Positions 1-8,256 of a stretch of DNA of 25,088 nucleotides are shown here, in pieces. Every line of letters starts with the position of its first letter. Position 1 is the first letter of the stretch. Origin of the DNA: Chara braunii. Taxonomy: Eukaryota; Streptophyta; Charophyceae; Charales; Characeae. The notes below the pieces were generated by a model. It made no database searches. It was not told the DNA's origin and saw only the letters and a list, made by a program, of their open reading frames with translations. The position numbers were made by a program, and so were the translations under genes. The DNA lies in the NCBI GenBank assembly GCA_003427395.1, contig BFEA01000162.1, positions 756,204 through 781,291 on the forward strand. The letters are read 5' to 3'.

Positions 1-387
1 ATATGTCACTTGTTCGATCTCTTACACTTTTTGCTTCGGCTAATATACTGTAGTCGAACTCGCGACCTGCCTTTAGTCCCGTCTGTAGTACCGACCTGTT
101 TTAGTTTGTTGCTTGGATAGCTATTAGCGGGACTGGTCTAGTCAAGGATAGGATTTGAACCTGAGAAGTACCGAAAATGTCTGTAGTCCCCCACTTATTG
201 TTTTATTTTGTTGCTTGGATAGCCGACTGTGGGCCTCGATACCAGTACCGGGTTGTTAATTCATTAGCATCGGCATGAGTCCTTTGGGTTTCGAACTCCA
301 GACCGTTATACTACGATACTTTGTAAGTTTGACGACCGTAGTTACTGGTATCTTCTTTTTAGAGGTTGGACCGGGAGTTTGCTGTAG

Positions 388-400
388 TATAGGTACGTAG
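388..400 (+). promoter_or_regulatory. TATA-like box of the PLE-3 pseudo-LTR
   Basis: TATAGGTACGTAG here matches TATAAATACGTAG at 16664-16676 in PLE-2, at an equivalent distance from the shared CTTGGGT motif. It is probably a decayed core promoter. Confidence 0.4.
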
Positions 401-634
401 ATGTTTAGTAAGAACGACCTCTAAGGTCTTACGCCTGGTACGACTGCTATTGTTCGGACGATGGTAGTCTACGCCAGCGGAAGTTTGGTCTTGGGATTGA
501 CGGTGGATCTTGGGTTGAGGACAGAATGGTGGATACTTGTATTGTCTTTCATTAAATATTTACTCGTCTATTCACGAAGTTTCTTTCTTTGTGATTGTGA
601 CATACTCTGAGTTTTTGACTTGTTTTGAGTGATG

Positions 635-658
635 TATTCCTATTCCTATTCCTATTCC
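635..658 (+). repeat. Hexamer array TATTCC x4 at the 3' end of PLE-3
   Basis: Four exact tandem TATTCC units lie where the PLE homology stops and LINE-A coding sequence starts. PLE-1 ends in a related hexamer (sense ATTCAC). Confidence 0.75.
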
Positions 659-1190
659 TGCCCTATCCGATAGAGGCATACAAAGAAGTTGGAACCAGTA
701 CTGGTAGGGGCACAACGAACATATTTCAAGCTCAGCTTGCACCAGGGGTTTTATCGCAAACTTGAATTGTTGTCGGTGGGGATGACAAGACAAGTCCGCA
801 TCCAGAGGGGCATTGATAGAAATAAACTTAATTTTCAAGGGTGTGACATTAATTTTCCCAAAAAAATAAAATCACCATCTGCACCGACAATCTAACTGTA
901 ATGATGGAAGATTCTCTCAAGGCAATCTAGAGGAAATTAAATCCTTAATGGATTGATTTATGCAAGCCTCTGACATGGTAGTTAATTGGGGAAGCAAAAC
1001 ACAAGGATGGTGGATCCATTCCAATGGGGACCGCCCACCAGATACGATCAGAGTGAAGTGGTTGCCCCTTGAGGTCCCAATGAGAGTATTGGGGGTGCTC
1101 CTTACAACAGAAAGGAAACCTACGAGATGCGGTTCATGGAGACCCTAATTTTCAGACAACTTGTCATATGCTATTTATAACAACATTCAA
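659..1190 (+). pseudogene. LINE-A reverse transcriptase, central part (fragment)
   Basis: This is a decayed non-LTR retrotransposon RT on the plus strand. Around 689-895 the frame reads like the segment before the catalytic motif of plant and algal LINEs (LELLSVGMTRQVRIQ). After a degraded stretch, 925-1148 gives EEIKSLMD, then FMQASDMVVNWGSKTQGWW, then WLPLEVPMRVLGVLL. This is the usual LINE order of Nw-Ks-WW followed by a W-LP-RvLGv block after the YADD motif, which I cannot see here. Frameshifts and stops make it non-functional. The 5' part of the LINE is missing, replaced at 658 by PLE-3. It continues at 1607 and 7024 beyond two inserted elements. Assignment is by motif recognition only. 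Confidence 0.65.
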
Positions 1191-1278
1191 GGGCCGTTTT
1201 AACCAAACTTGCCACCAAGTCATAGAGTAGAGATCATAGTTACTAAATGCAAAAATAAAAAAACTTATAAAACAGCAA
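1191..1278 (+). other. Unassigned spacer within LINE-A
   Basis: AT-rich sequence between the recognisable RT block and the inverted-repeat element. It probably belongs to LINE-A, but I see no coding match. Confidence 0.3.
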
Positions 1279-1606
1279 GGCAAAAGTGCACTTTCATGCT
1301 AGGCCACCAGCCAGGCCGCTCGGGTCCCAGGTGGCCATCCCGTGCAAGAACCAGGGAAGGTACAAACAAAAAACTAAAAAAAACAAAAAAAAAAAAACCA
1401 AATCCGAAAAAAAAACTTTGTTATGCAGAAAAATAATCTGAACAACTTTTGCCTCAGGGTCAAATCGAAATTCCTTACCAAATTTAAAATAAAAAATAAC
1501 TTTTAAAAACTAGATTTTTATTTTTATTTATTTTTTATTTTTTTGGCCCGGCCGGGCAAGTGACCCCGGGCCACTCTAGTAGCCTAGCTTTCATGCAAAT
1601 TTTGCC
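1279..1606. mobile_element. MITE-like inverted-repeat element inside LINE-A
   Basis: The left end reads GGCAAAAGTGCAC...GCTAGGCCAC. The reverse complement of the right end reads GGCAAAATTTGCATG...GCTAGGCTAC. These are imperfect terminal inverted repeats of about 35 bases on a 328-bp A/T-rich non-coding body with long A and T runs. The right half (about 1426-1586) recurs in reverse orientation at 9054-9220, so it is a dispersed family. Target duplication is unclear; CAA on the left and AAC on the right do not decide it. Confidence 0.5.
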
Positions 1607-1966
1607 AACATTCCATCTTGAGAAATTTCAGAAATCTTAGCAGATGAAATTTCAATGCTCCCAATGAGACCAAAGTTGGTACACAACAACTTTGGGACCC
1701 GTTAGTTGGGAGCTGAAATTGGGGGTCCACATTACGCACGTGTGAGACCTACTACAAATGATGTGTGGATTACTAGACCAAGACTTAAAAAAGATGGAAA
1801 TTTGAGAAATAGACATTCGTTTTTGTTTGTCCGTGCTCTCATCATTAATCATGTTGTTGTGTTAGCCTACATATGTTACAAATCGACAGTCTGGTCATTG
1901 AGTAAGATTCCTAATAAAGGATCAAAAAAATTCTTATTGTTTTTTTGTGACGAGAAGATCATGAGT
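1607..1966 (+). pseudogene. LINE-A RT thumb/connection, up to the PLE-1 insertion point
   Basis: The frame at 1780-1966 reads KKDGNLRNRHSFLFVRALII, then NHVVVLAYICYKSTVWSLSK, then DEKIMSPF. This is the LINE block after RT (GRalIiNhv-A--Y---vWs-sk). It stops at the duplicated 12-mer at 1967 and resumes at 7024 with RVTWDKIIQPKAKGGLGILD, the block that normally follows. A one-base frame change lies near the junction, so LINE-A was already decayed or has decayed since. The stretch 1607-1780 has no clear match. Confidence 0.7.
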
Positions 1967-1978
1967 CCCTTCATGTGA
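1967..1978. repeat. Target-site duplication of PLE-1, left copy
   Basis: CCCTTCATGTGA is repeated exactly at 7012-7023. Removing one copy with everything between rejoins LINE-A. The last bases overlap the GTGAAT hexamer array, so the true duplication could be 6 to 12 bases. Confidence 0.8.
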
Positions 1979-2016
1979 ATGTGAATGTGAATGTGAATGT
2001 GAATGTGAATGTGAAT
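1975..2016 (-). repeat. Hexamer array at the 3' end of PLE-1 (7 x GTGAAT on plus)
   Basis: Seven exact tandem GTGAAT units (sense ATTCAC) lie between the pseudo-LTR body and the target duplication. The 5' pseudo-LTR copy has only one to two units at 6828-6838. Confidence 0.9.
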
Positions 2017-2163
2017 GTCTTATCAACGCAGTTGAACAGCGTACACGTGGCGCAAAATTGCGCACAATCCACACAGGAGTCAAGTCGTACAAAAAAACAA
2101 TAGGTTCACTCACTCTCATTCCACACACCCAAGAACCACCATTCATTGCACTGCGCTGAGCAT
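1975..2163 (-). repeat. PLE-1 3' pseudo-LTR
   Basis: A direct repeat of 6828-6983. Both share, on the plus strand, TTATCAACxCAGTTGAACAG, CGTACACGTGGCGCAAAATT, GTCAAGTCGTACAAAAAA and CTGCGCTGAGCAT, with scattered substitutions. This copy extends upstream in sense into the TATA-bearing region, whereas the 5' copy does not. Confidence 0.9.
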
Positions 2164-2564
2164 GGCTCAACTCCGGAACCTGAAGGGTTTTTTCCGTATG
2201 ACCTCACTCCTTATATAGTTTCGTTCTATAAAATGGTCCGGTATTCTAGGTTTTTCCACGAGCTTCTAGCAGGAGGGCCTATTACCACTAGTGCAGCGAT
2301 CAGACCGACGCTATAAACCCTATTTCACTGTGTCATCCAAAATGGGTCATTAACCGGAGCACCGTCTACGCTATTCGAAACCGAATTAAGGGATATCTAC
2401 CCTTCCAATGACTAACCCTCCACACAAATCATACTAACAAAGAGACCCCCTGTCCGTTTTCAAAAAAGACTACAGCTCCTAATATCTCCAAAGATAGCCC
2501 TGACAGAGCCCTGTCCGATTTCAGAACTGAGTGTACAGTCTCAGTACAGTGTGTCCCCCAATCG
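2164..2564 (-). other. PLE-1 3' untranslated region
   Basis: About 400 bases between the end of the RT frame (TAA at 2565-2567) and the pseudo-LTR. I see no coding content. It carries the TATA box at 2211-2218 near its end. I found no hammerhead core here. Confidence 0.6.
2211..2218 (-). promoter_or_regulatory. TATA box upstream of the PLE-1 pseudo-LTR start
   Basis: The sense strand reads ACTATATAAGG. The position equivalent to the first base of the 5' pseudo-LTR (2163) lies about 48 bases downstream, so transcription would start near where the 5' copy begins. Confidence 0.5.
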
Positions 2565-3104
2565 TTAGGCACATGTGAGTTTCAGAGCGACTTCCCAAAT
2601 TTTATCCTTACCGACGGTGAACCGACACAAAACTTTTTCGAAGAAGTCATAGGGAAAATCCCTCTTACCGAGCTCTTTCTGCAAGGTCAGTACTCGCATA
2701 GGAATTTCGGATCGGATAGACGTATTCCGATCTATGCAGTGTAACTAGCCACTAATAACAACGCTTTTCTGTCTTTTGCATCCCCAAGATAAGTAGGACT
2801 TACCGTTCTTATGCACCAGTGGCCCGTCTGACCAGGCACAATCATCATTCTTTGATACCTGTACACAGCTCATCATAGGGTATCCCTGCTGCGAAACAAC
2901 TTTGCAGCCCAAAAAATCCAACGTTCCTTGGCTATCATCCGTTTGCTCCAGAACCAACCCATCTGGATAACACCCTCGGAAAACAATAAGTAAAGAATCG
3001 CGATCTGTTTCCTTCTTCCAAGCTAGAGCAAAGAAAACATCATCCATCAGTCGAGTCGCAAAAATGTACCGTTCACATCGACCCAGGCTTCTCATCAGCT
3101 TGAA
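2565..3104 (-). CDS. PLE-1 RT C-terminal part (motif C to thumb), fragment
   Basis: It continues the RT frame of 3105-4022 after a TAA at 3105-3107, which faces a Glu codon in PLE-2. It has the catalytic motif TRLMDDVFF (about 3033-3055), then GCYPDGLVLEQTDD, then FLGCKVVSQQGYP. In PLE-2 the same places read RLIDDVLL and FLGCEIRTQQSYP. A TAG at 2745-2747 interrupts it, but homology continues in frame (LHCIDRNTS against LHQIQQNTS in PLE-2; GKRDFP against GQEGFP) to a TAA at 2565-2567, which I take as the natural end. Motif C has Leu where most RTs have Tyr or Phe. The role would be cDNA synthesis at the target. Confidence 0.85.
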
Positions 3105-4022
3105 TTATGAGAAAGCACAAAGGATACATGCCAACGGCGGACTCGTACTCTTACCCATCGGGATGCCCAACTCTTGTTTCAATAGAATTCCGGTGGCATA
3201 AAAGTACGTGTTCCGCAGATCAATGTTCACAAAAGTTCGAATGTCTTCAAAGTCCAGTTGCGTCCAATGGTCAGCTCCTGTTGTCCTACCAAAACTTGTT
3301 CCTCTTCCCCGAGTATTTACCCGGATTTTAGTTCGATCTTTGGAGATGTGCCAGTCGATTAACCAATTTACAGCATCAATGATCGCACAGTGGGGCAGCT
3401 TCGTAAACATTTCCTTTATATCAAAGGAGAGCACCGTTGTTGTACACTTTTCTCCCAATCTTCCCAGCTTCATGTTCCCTCGTTCAAGTGTCGACACCAA
3501 ATCCGACACAGATCGGAGATTAAAATGCCTGTTTCTAGGGATCGTGTACAGGAGATGATTCAAAGATTTTGAAAACAACTTCCCTGTCTTTACCAACGGG
3601 TCTGTAAAAGACGGATATATAGGTCGAAAACGGCTTAAATCCTTGTATTTCGGAATCACATATGCATTCCCAAAGTTGCCCTTTGTGTCAATGCGTGCGA
3701 ACTTGGTGAGACCATTTTCAGATACGTCCTCGACAATTTCGCGAACAATACATGAACTTGGTTCCCTCACGATACTGTAACCGGAGTTCAAAACGAACGT
3801 ACTCATCATGGCATCAAAATACAGATGCGGGCACATGACCACTGTCTCTCCCGAATTTCGATCCACCGAAGTTATCACTAGATCCTTCAACCTAATACAT
3901 AAGACCTCCACTTCTTCTAATGACACAAAATTACCCAAATGCGGGGTCGCATTCCCCTCGACGAGGCAACCTTTGACAAGATTACGGTCAAAAGTAGGTG
4001 GATTGCCTCGAAGATTTTCCAC
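3105..4022 (-). CDS. PLE-1 reverse transcriptase core, fragment
   Basis: Penelope-type RT from the fingers through motif B. Near the start, DRNSGETVVMCPHLYFDAM stands where classical PLEs have the DKG motif. Then come GNAYVIPKYKDLSRFRPI (RT1), NRHFNLRSVSDL, motif A SFDIKEMFTKLPH (about 3405-3428), NTRGRGTSFG, and motif B GIPMGKSTSPPLACILCAFS. PLE-2 matches all of these in the same order. The frame enters by a frameshift near 4022 from the linker segment, and a TAA closes it at 3105-3107 just before motif C. This copy cannot make active enzyme. Family assignment is strong. Confidence 0.9.
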   Translation of the reverse strand: MENLRGNPPTFDRNLVKGCLVEGNATPHLGNFVSLEEVEVLCIRLKDLVITSVDRNSGETVVMCPHLYFDAMMSTFVLNSGYSIVREPSSCIVREIVEDVSENGLTKFARIDTKGNFGNAYVIPKYKDLSRFRPIYPSFTDPLVKTGKLFSKSLNHLLYTIPRNRHFNLRSVSDLVSTLERGNMKLGRLGEKCTTTVLSFDIKEMFTKLPHCAIIDAVNWLIDWHISKDRTKIRVNTRGRGTSFGRTTGADHWTQLDFEDIRTFVNIDLRNTYFYATGILLKQELGIPMGKSTSPPLACILCAFS

Positions 4023-4723
4023 CTGAGAAAACCTTGGAGCAGTTCATTCGCCAAATCCTCCTCACGCCTTTCCTTGTGCTTATGAGGTATGTTATTAGCA
4101 TTAGCTAAGGCCGGCGACACTCTTGCAAGTTCCCAGAGCCGAACGATAACATGGCCTCCCCTCCTTGGGTAAGGCATACCTGTACACGTACAGGTGAGCA
4201 CATTGCGTTTTGCATAAGAATGCTGATTGTGCAATAGGTCCACGATCGTGGGATTTTTTGTCCCTGCGATACGCATCTTCTTGCGAGCTCGATACAGGAA
4301 ACCAACAGGAAGGTCACATTCCATAAGAGCGTCATTTGCTATCTTACGAACCTCGTTCATACGAATCCTATCATCAAATTGAATTTTAACGACCAGGTCA
4401 GCTGTCAGACTAAGTCCAAAATTTTCTCGAAACTGACGAGAAATCAGTCGTCGTAGATATTTTCGTGTCGATTTGCGAGAGAAGTCCTTGCTTACATTAT
4501 AAACCCGAAGGCACGAGTTCAGATCCCAATTCCTCAGCATGCATAACTTCCGAGGATTTTTCAGTATTTGGATCAACATACCTTTCAAGAACCCGCACCG
4601 AGGTTGCCATTTACAAACATACGTAATTTCAAAACTTATTCCCTTCTCTAGTCTTTCACGATAATTTTTCAGCCGAACAATATCAGTTCCAATGTTCAAC
4701 TTAGATTCGCCGAAGGTTTTTTT
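4019..4723 (-). CDS. PLE-1 linker between GIY-YIG and RT, fragment
   Basis: About 230 residues, colinear with PLE-2 11330-12030. Conserved blocks are KDFSRKSTRKYLRRLISR, KIQFDDRI, GTKNPTIVDLLHN, TCTCTGMPYPR and ANANNIP. The paired cysteines (CTCTG here, CACTG in PLE-2) may form a small metal site; that is inference. The TKN-x-T-I-x-D-L-L-H block resembles the region before the RT of other PLEs. The frame is the same as the GIY-YIG segment, separated only by stops at 4832-4834 (TGA) and 4724-4726 (TAA, beside an A run). A frameshift near 4022 leads into the RT core. Confidence 0.75.
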
Positions 4724-4831
4724 TTAATCATGCCAACGAGGAAACCAAATATTTCCACCCCCAGTCCACACTTGTCGAGGCAAGCGATCTTCATTCTTGA
4801 CCTTATCGAGTATTCGATATAAGTCAAATTC

Positions 4832-5443
4832 TCATTCTGAGCCTCCTTGCAAACATAACTTAATAGGTTTTATCCTATTAGGATCAGTTTTTTGCTCACT
4901 GCTCTCCTTTCTTCTCAACCTCTCCCTACGCCCAGGTTTATTCCTTTGATATTTCTTCTTTGCCTTAGCAATTCCTAACGAATTAAGAAAAGGTGACCAT
5001 CTTTTTATGTACGTAAGTTCAAGTTTAGTCAGGTCTGTAGCACCGAGCACATCCACAGGTATGAGGCAGTAATTTCCGGCCCCGAAACTCAACAACCAGC
5101 GATGAAAGTGTGACTTAGATCGAGTTCTACTAGCTTTGAAATGTTCTCTCCAGCGTACCGTGACCCTACGTGTAGTCTTGCCCACATACGTATGCTTGCA
5201 ATATGGAGAAATAGCCACATAAACACAGTCAGATAGATTTACAAAATCGACACCATGCTTATTGTACAACTCAATCCAATTATGCAGACACTTAGCTAGC
5301 CACTTAATTGCATCGTTAACCGTCAAAAACAAAATTACCGTAACGAGCACAACGTCTATTCGAGCATCTATAATGTTCGTGTTACATCGCCATTTCGTAA
5401 GGAATCGACAGATCGCCCACAGCTGAGGCACTCATAAGTCCCA
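4832..5443 (-). CDS. PLE-1 hydrophobic segment plus GIY-YIG endonuclease, fragment
   Basis: The start (from 5443 in sense) has no ATG before the nuclease. It reads VPQLWAICRFLTKW, then a hydrophobic run DVVLVTVILFLTVND, then the GIY-YIG domain. The motifs are CVYVAIS (GIY), TYVGKT (YIG), RWREHF (catalytic Arg), LTKLELTYIKRW (catalytic Glu) and PFLNSLG. A basic tail follows (KKKYQRNKPGRRERLRRKES). The nuclease would nick the target DNA to prime reverse transcription. The frame equals that of the SAP segment upstream; only TAA 5444-5446 and TGA 5432-5434 separate them. It ends at TGA 4832-4834, where PLE-2 has sense codons. Confidence 0.88.
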
Positions 5444-6195
5444 TTAGAGCGTTGCATAGTCTCTCTCTTTCAGTTCGACGGATTTCGTCGCCTCCGAGTC
5501 TTCAATGTGTATAGTTTCCGGCTGTCCTTCCAGAGCTTGCTCCTCACCAAAGTGCACAAAGGTGCGATGCTCCGCGATATCGAAGATCGCGCCGACTTTC
5601 CCATCGTATGGTACTCCCTCTTCTCGACAAATTCGTTGCAGTTCATTTGCGTCCAACTGCTTCAACTCCATCATCATCCGATTGCATATCTGTATCGCGC
5701 AAGAATTTTTTTTACTTATGGTGTTGCCAGTCCCGGCGTAATCGGTGCCGTTTCCTTTTTCTTCGCTGACAGAGGAGTTTGAACAGCGTTTTGCAGATCC
5801 AGGCAAATTCACGATTTTTGCACGAGCACGAGTCAGTCTTCCAGTGAATGTCACAGACTTGCGTCCTTGCTTAGGTGTCTTCCTTGCAGGAGACTCTATC
5901 GGCGAGATTTGACCATGCTTCTTACGCTTGCGTTTATCCGATATAGTGAGTTCAACCGTCTTCTCGCTGAGCTCCTGAGTGATACTGGCTTCGCTCTCGT
6001 CACTGCTGCCGCTGGGTTCCAACTTCGGCGCGTCTCTTTACCTTTATCACTCAGCAACTGGTGTATCCCCGCAACAGCCTGCCGCATATGTTCGACAAAT
6101 TTGTCTTCCAACTCGTGAACCTGCAAGACCAGCTGCATGCTTAGATCCTTTTTCAGCTTCGCACGACTCTCAGCTTCTCGTCGCTTCTTTTCTCT
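5444..6195 (-). CDS. PLE-1 gag-like part: charged coiled coil and SAP-like motif, fragment
   Basis: It continues the zinc-knuckle frame after TAA 6208-6210 with a charged helix-prone stretch (AKKKREKKRREAESRAKLKK, then LEDKFVEHMRQAVAGIHQLL). The frame shifts between about 6060 and 6022. The next part reads EASITQELSEKTVELTISDK (SVTQELSEKT in PLE-2), basic GRLTRARAK, and then DANELQRICREEGVPYDGK-x-GAIFDIAEHR. The last block fits the SAP DNA-binding motif pattern (helix, G-K, helix) and is the best conserved part in PLE-2. The probable role is nucleic-acid binding of the retroelement particle. Assignment to SAP is by pattern only. Confidence 0.7.
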
Positions 6196-6207
6196 TTTTT
6201 TCTTGGC

Positions 6208-6675
6208 TTACTCCTCCCGGCGCGCTTGTGCCTCAGCTTCCTGAATCCGTCGCTCCTCTTCACGTCTCTTCGCCTCCTCCATCTCCTGCTTACGTCTTAA
6301 CCGGTTCTCCTTCCGTATCCTCTCCTCCTCAAAATGTTGCTGTATGGTTGCCACACTCCTCCCCAAATCACTGATCTGTTGTTTAACCCTAGGATCAAGC
6401 TGCGATGGCGGATCTCGTCTCCAGTCTCCCCCTCGTGGGGACCTCGATCTCCTTGAATCTGACGATGTCGACGGGCGTGCCCCGCCATATTTCCTCGGCC
6501 GCGTACATTGATTGGCATAATGGCCAAACTTCTGACAGTTATAACAAGTCGGTCCTCTTTTTCGATCACTGCGATCCCGCTCCTCGTCACGCATGCCTCG
6601 CTCACGCTCCTCACGTCCTCGATCATCGTTACCGCGCGGATCACTCGCATGATCCCGACGCTCCGAATTGGACAT
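6208..6675 (-). CDS. PLE-1 gag-like N-terminus with CCHC zinc knuckle, fragment
   Basis: I chose ATG 6675-6673 (MSNSERRD) because PLE-2 begins MSTSGRRE at the matching place; upstream in-frame codons are non-ATG. An Arg/Asp/Glu-rich leader precedes the zinc knuckle CYNCQKFGHYANQC (6546-6505, C-x2-C-x4-H-x4-C). An RS-rich stretch (STSSDSRRSRSPR) and a long Glu/Arg coiled coil follow. CCHC knuckles bind RNA or single-stranded DNA, as in retroviral and LINE Gag-type proteins. It ends at TAA 6208-6210 in REE-stop-AKKK, consistent with a CAA-to-TAA change. Confidence 0.85.
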   Translation of the reverse strand: MSNSERRDHASDPRGNDDRGREERERGMRDEERDRSDRKRGPTCYNCQKFGHYANQCTRPRKYGGARPSTSSDSRRSRSPRGGDWRRDPPSQLDPRVKQQISDLGRSVATIQQHFEEERIRKENRLRRKQEMEEAKRREEERRIQEAEAQARREE

Positions 6676-6827
6676 TTGACTTGATACGATAGGCAAGTCT
6701 CCAGTTCAGGTAGAGCACAATTACTTACAGGCGCCCACCCCAATCACCTAGTATCGTGTAAACAGTCTTACGACGCTCACTCACCGCCGGCATACCATCT
6801 CCACCAGAGTTCACGTTAGCATTGCAT
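6676..6827 (-). other. PLE-1 5' leader
   Basis: About 150 bases between the 5' pseudo-LTR and the first ATG. The sense ACGTGAACTCTGGTGGAGATGG aligns with ACGTGAACTTGCCTGGGGAGG at 9277-9297 in PLE-2, so the leader is conserved. Confidence 0.55.
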
Positions 6828-6983
6828 ATGTGAATGTGTTATCAACACAGTTGAACAGCGTACACGTGGCGCAAAATTGCGCCCAAACGACACAGGAGTC
6901 AAGTCGTACAAAAAAAACAATAGGTTCACTCAATCTCATTCCTTACACCCAAGAACCATCATTCGTTCCACTGCGCTGAGCAT
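6828..6983 (-). repeat. PLE-1 5' pseudo-LTR (shorter copy)
   Basis: A direct repeat of 1975-2163. It lacks the TATA region and the long hexamer array. The 28 bases outside it (6984-7011) combine two short pieces of the pseudo-LTR in swapped order (CCAAGAACCACCA and GTCGTACAAAAAA). Confidence 0.88.
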
Positions 6984-7011
6984 CTCCAAGAACCACCAGT
7001 CGTACAAAAAA

Positions 7012-7023
7012 CCCTTCATGTGA
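7012..7023. repeat. Target-site duplication of PLE-1, right copy
   Basis: An exact copy of 1967-1978 (CCCTTCATGTGA). Confidence 0.8.
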
Positions 7024-8252
7024 TCCCAAGAGTGACCTGGGACAAAATTATTCAGCCCAAGGCCAAAGGGGGTTTGGGGATTCTGGACCCAATGATACAA
7101 TGCCAAGCATTGCAATGACTCAAAATTTTGACCTTCGGAACTGAACTTCGATGGCAAAGTTTGGTAGTGGAACAAATCCATAGGTTAGCCCCAGTGACAA
7201 TATAAGGGCATACTCACACGGGGACGTATAATCCCAAAAATCCCAAAAAAAAGGGGAAAAGGCTGGTCACACGGATCTACCAAATCCGGAAATGCACTAT
7301 TCCAGTGCCCATTTGTCAGCGGTCTGGGAAGCCGCAGGGCAAGGGATTTTGCGGTCACCTCTGGAGGTGACCGGAAATTCCCTGTTTTTTTTTTGCATTT
7401 TTTTTTTAATTTGGCAAAATATCGTTCACAAAAGTTCTTGCACAATTGGTGGATGGCGCCGCATGACCAGCCAAGTACTAAAACCCCATTTCTCCAGACG
7501 GCCGCGACCTTGTCCCATCTGAAAAGGCACAACAGTGTGATGTGAACCATGCCCAAAACCTCAAATCGGCCCTTCCCAAATCCGCATATTTTGTGGATTT
7601 GGGGTCGTCGTGTGATTATGCCCTAAGAGAGACCGATTCCCTCACATCGGTGAAGGATCGTTCTTGGGGTATTCCTCGGGCGCATGCCTTTTCACGCAAA
7701 GAAGGGATTAGGGGAGGGGGGCTTTGTTTTGGACTGTTACAATGTTGGCGCAGTCTTCCTCCACCCAGCAAATCCCGTCCTTCAAGGTGCAAAGAAATTC
7801 TTCATCAACCCATTTTTGGCGATCGTTGGATCACGAATGCAAATGGAAGGGTTTATATAATAGCCTTGATCCCGCTTGGTCTCTTTGGGTTAAAAATGGC
7901 TTCGTGAGAGTTAAGGATCTATGGGAGTCGGGGGAGAAGACTTGGACATCTATGGAAAAATTTGAGAAGAGAAATAAATCATGCAAATAATCTAATCTAT
8001 GAAAACGAGTGGATCTCAGACAATTACTTTCTTCCCATTGGTGTGGTTGTGGTTACTATACATCAGATGAAAGGATCTAAAGGCTTCTGGTTGCTATACC
8101 TCAGACGGAAGGATCTAAAGACTTCTCGTTGTCACAAAAGCAACAGGCTGCCAGGATAACTCCACGTAGAATTGTGAGGTTCCCGGCCTCGTCCCATTGG
8201 TTGATTTTGTAATAAAATTTCCAAGCTTTCAAAAAAAAAAAAAAAAAAAAAA
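7024..8252 (+). pseudogene. LINE-A 3' part with poly(A) tail
   Basis: Resumes LINE-A after PLE-1. It reads RVTWDKIIQPKAKGGLGILD, the conserved block after LINE RTs, then a decayed stretch. At 7740-7990 come THFWRSLDHECKWKGLYNSL, FVRVKDLWESGEKTWTSM and EKFEKR, matching the downstream LINE connection region. No zf-RVT finger is seen, so the end is probably internally deleted. An AATAAA signal lies in GTAATAAAATTTCC (about 8210) and a run of about 23 A residues closes the element at 8230-8252. Many frame breaks show it is dead. A 38-bp tandem duplication sits at 8051-8126. Confidence 0.75.
8051..8126 (+). repeat. 38-bp tandem duplication in LINE-A
   Basis: GGTTACTATACATCAGATGA starts at 8051 and GGTTGCTATACCTCAGACGG at 8089. 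The following GGATCTAAAGxCTTCT is common to both. Two imperfect units. Confidence 0.75.
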
Positions 8253-8256
8253 GGAC

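Larger units (their letters stand above)
1..658 (+). mobile_element. PLE-3: 3' UTR and pseudo-LTR of a third Penelope-like element
   Basis: No coding sequence is visible. I assign it by alignment to the 3' end of PLE-2 (16304-16884). Both have a TATA-like box followed by TACGTAG (388-400 here, 16664-16675 there), then ACCTCT-xx-GGTC, then a GGxGGxTCTTGGGT motif 104-119 bases after the box (about 502-516 here, 16765-16778 there). PLE-1 has the same GGTGGTTCTTGGGT motif. The segment ends in four copies of a hexamer, as PLE-1 does. Its coding part would lie left of the window. A degenerate repeat of about 98 bases, with TTGTTGCTTGGATAGC as its core, occurs near 104-121 and 205-222. Homology is weak outside these blocks, so the left part is less certain. 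Confidence 0.6.
1975..7011 (-). mobile_element. PLE-1: nearly full-length Penelope-like element with N-terminal GIY-YIG
   Basis: A retroelement of about 5.0 kb on the minus strand. In sense order it has a 5' pseudo-LTR (6983-6828), a leader, a polyprotein frame (6675-2565), a 3' UTR, a 3' pseudo-LTR (2163-1975) and hexamer repeats. The direct terminal repeats, GIY-YIG nuclease and RT place it among Penelope-like elements. Having the nuclease before the RT matches the permuted clade described from green algae and protists (Chlamys/Naiad type, from memory). It sits in LINE-A on the opposite strand with a 12-bp duplication. The reading frame is broken by several stops and at least two frameshifts, so the copy is dead. 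Confidence 0.9.

Noticed and set aside
5505-6374. Plus-strand ORFs opposite the PLE-1 gag-like region
   Set aside because: They are shadows of the minus-strand coding sequence, with no counterpart opposite PLE-2.
1975-7011. LTR retrotransposon with two LTRs
   Set aside because: Terminal repeats are unequal, there is no integrase, protease or RNase H, and the RT and GIY-YIG are of Penelope type.
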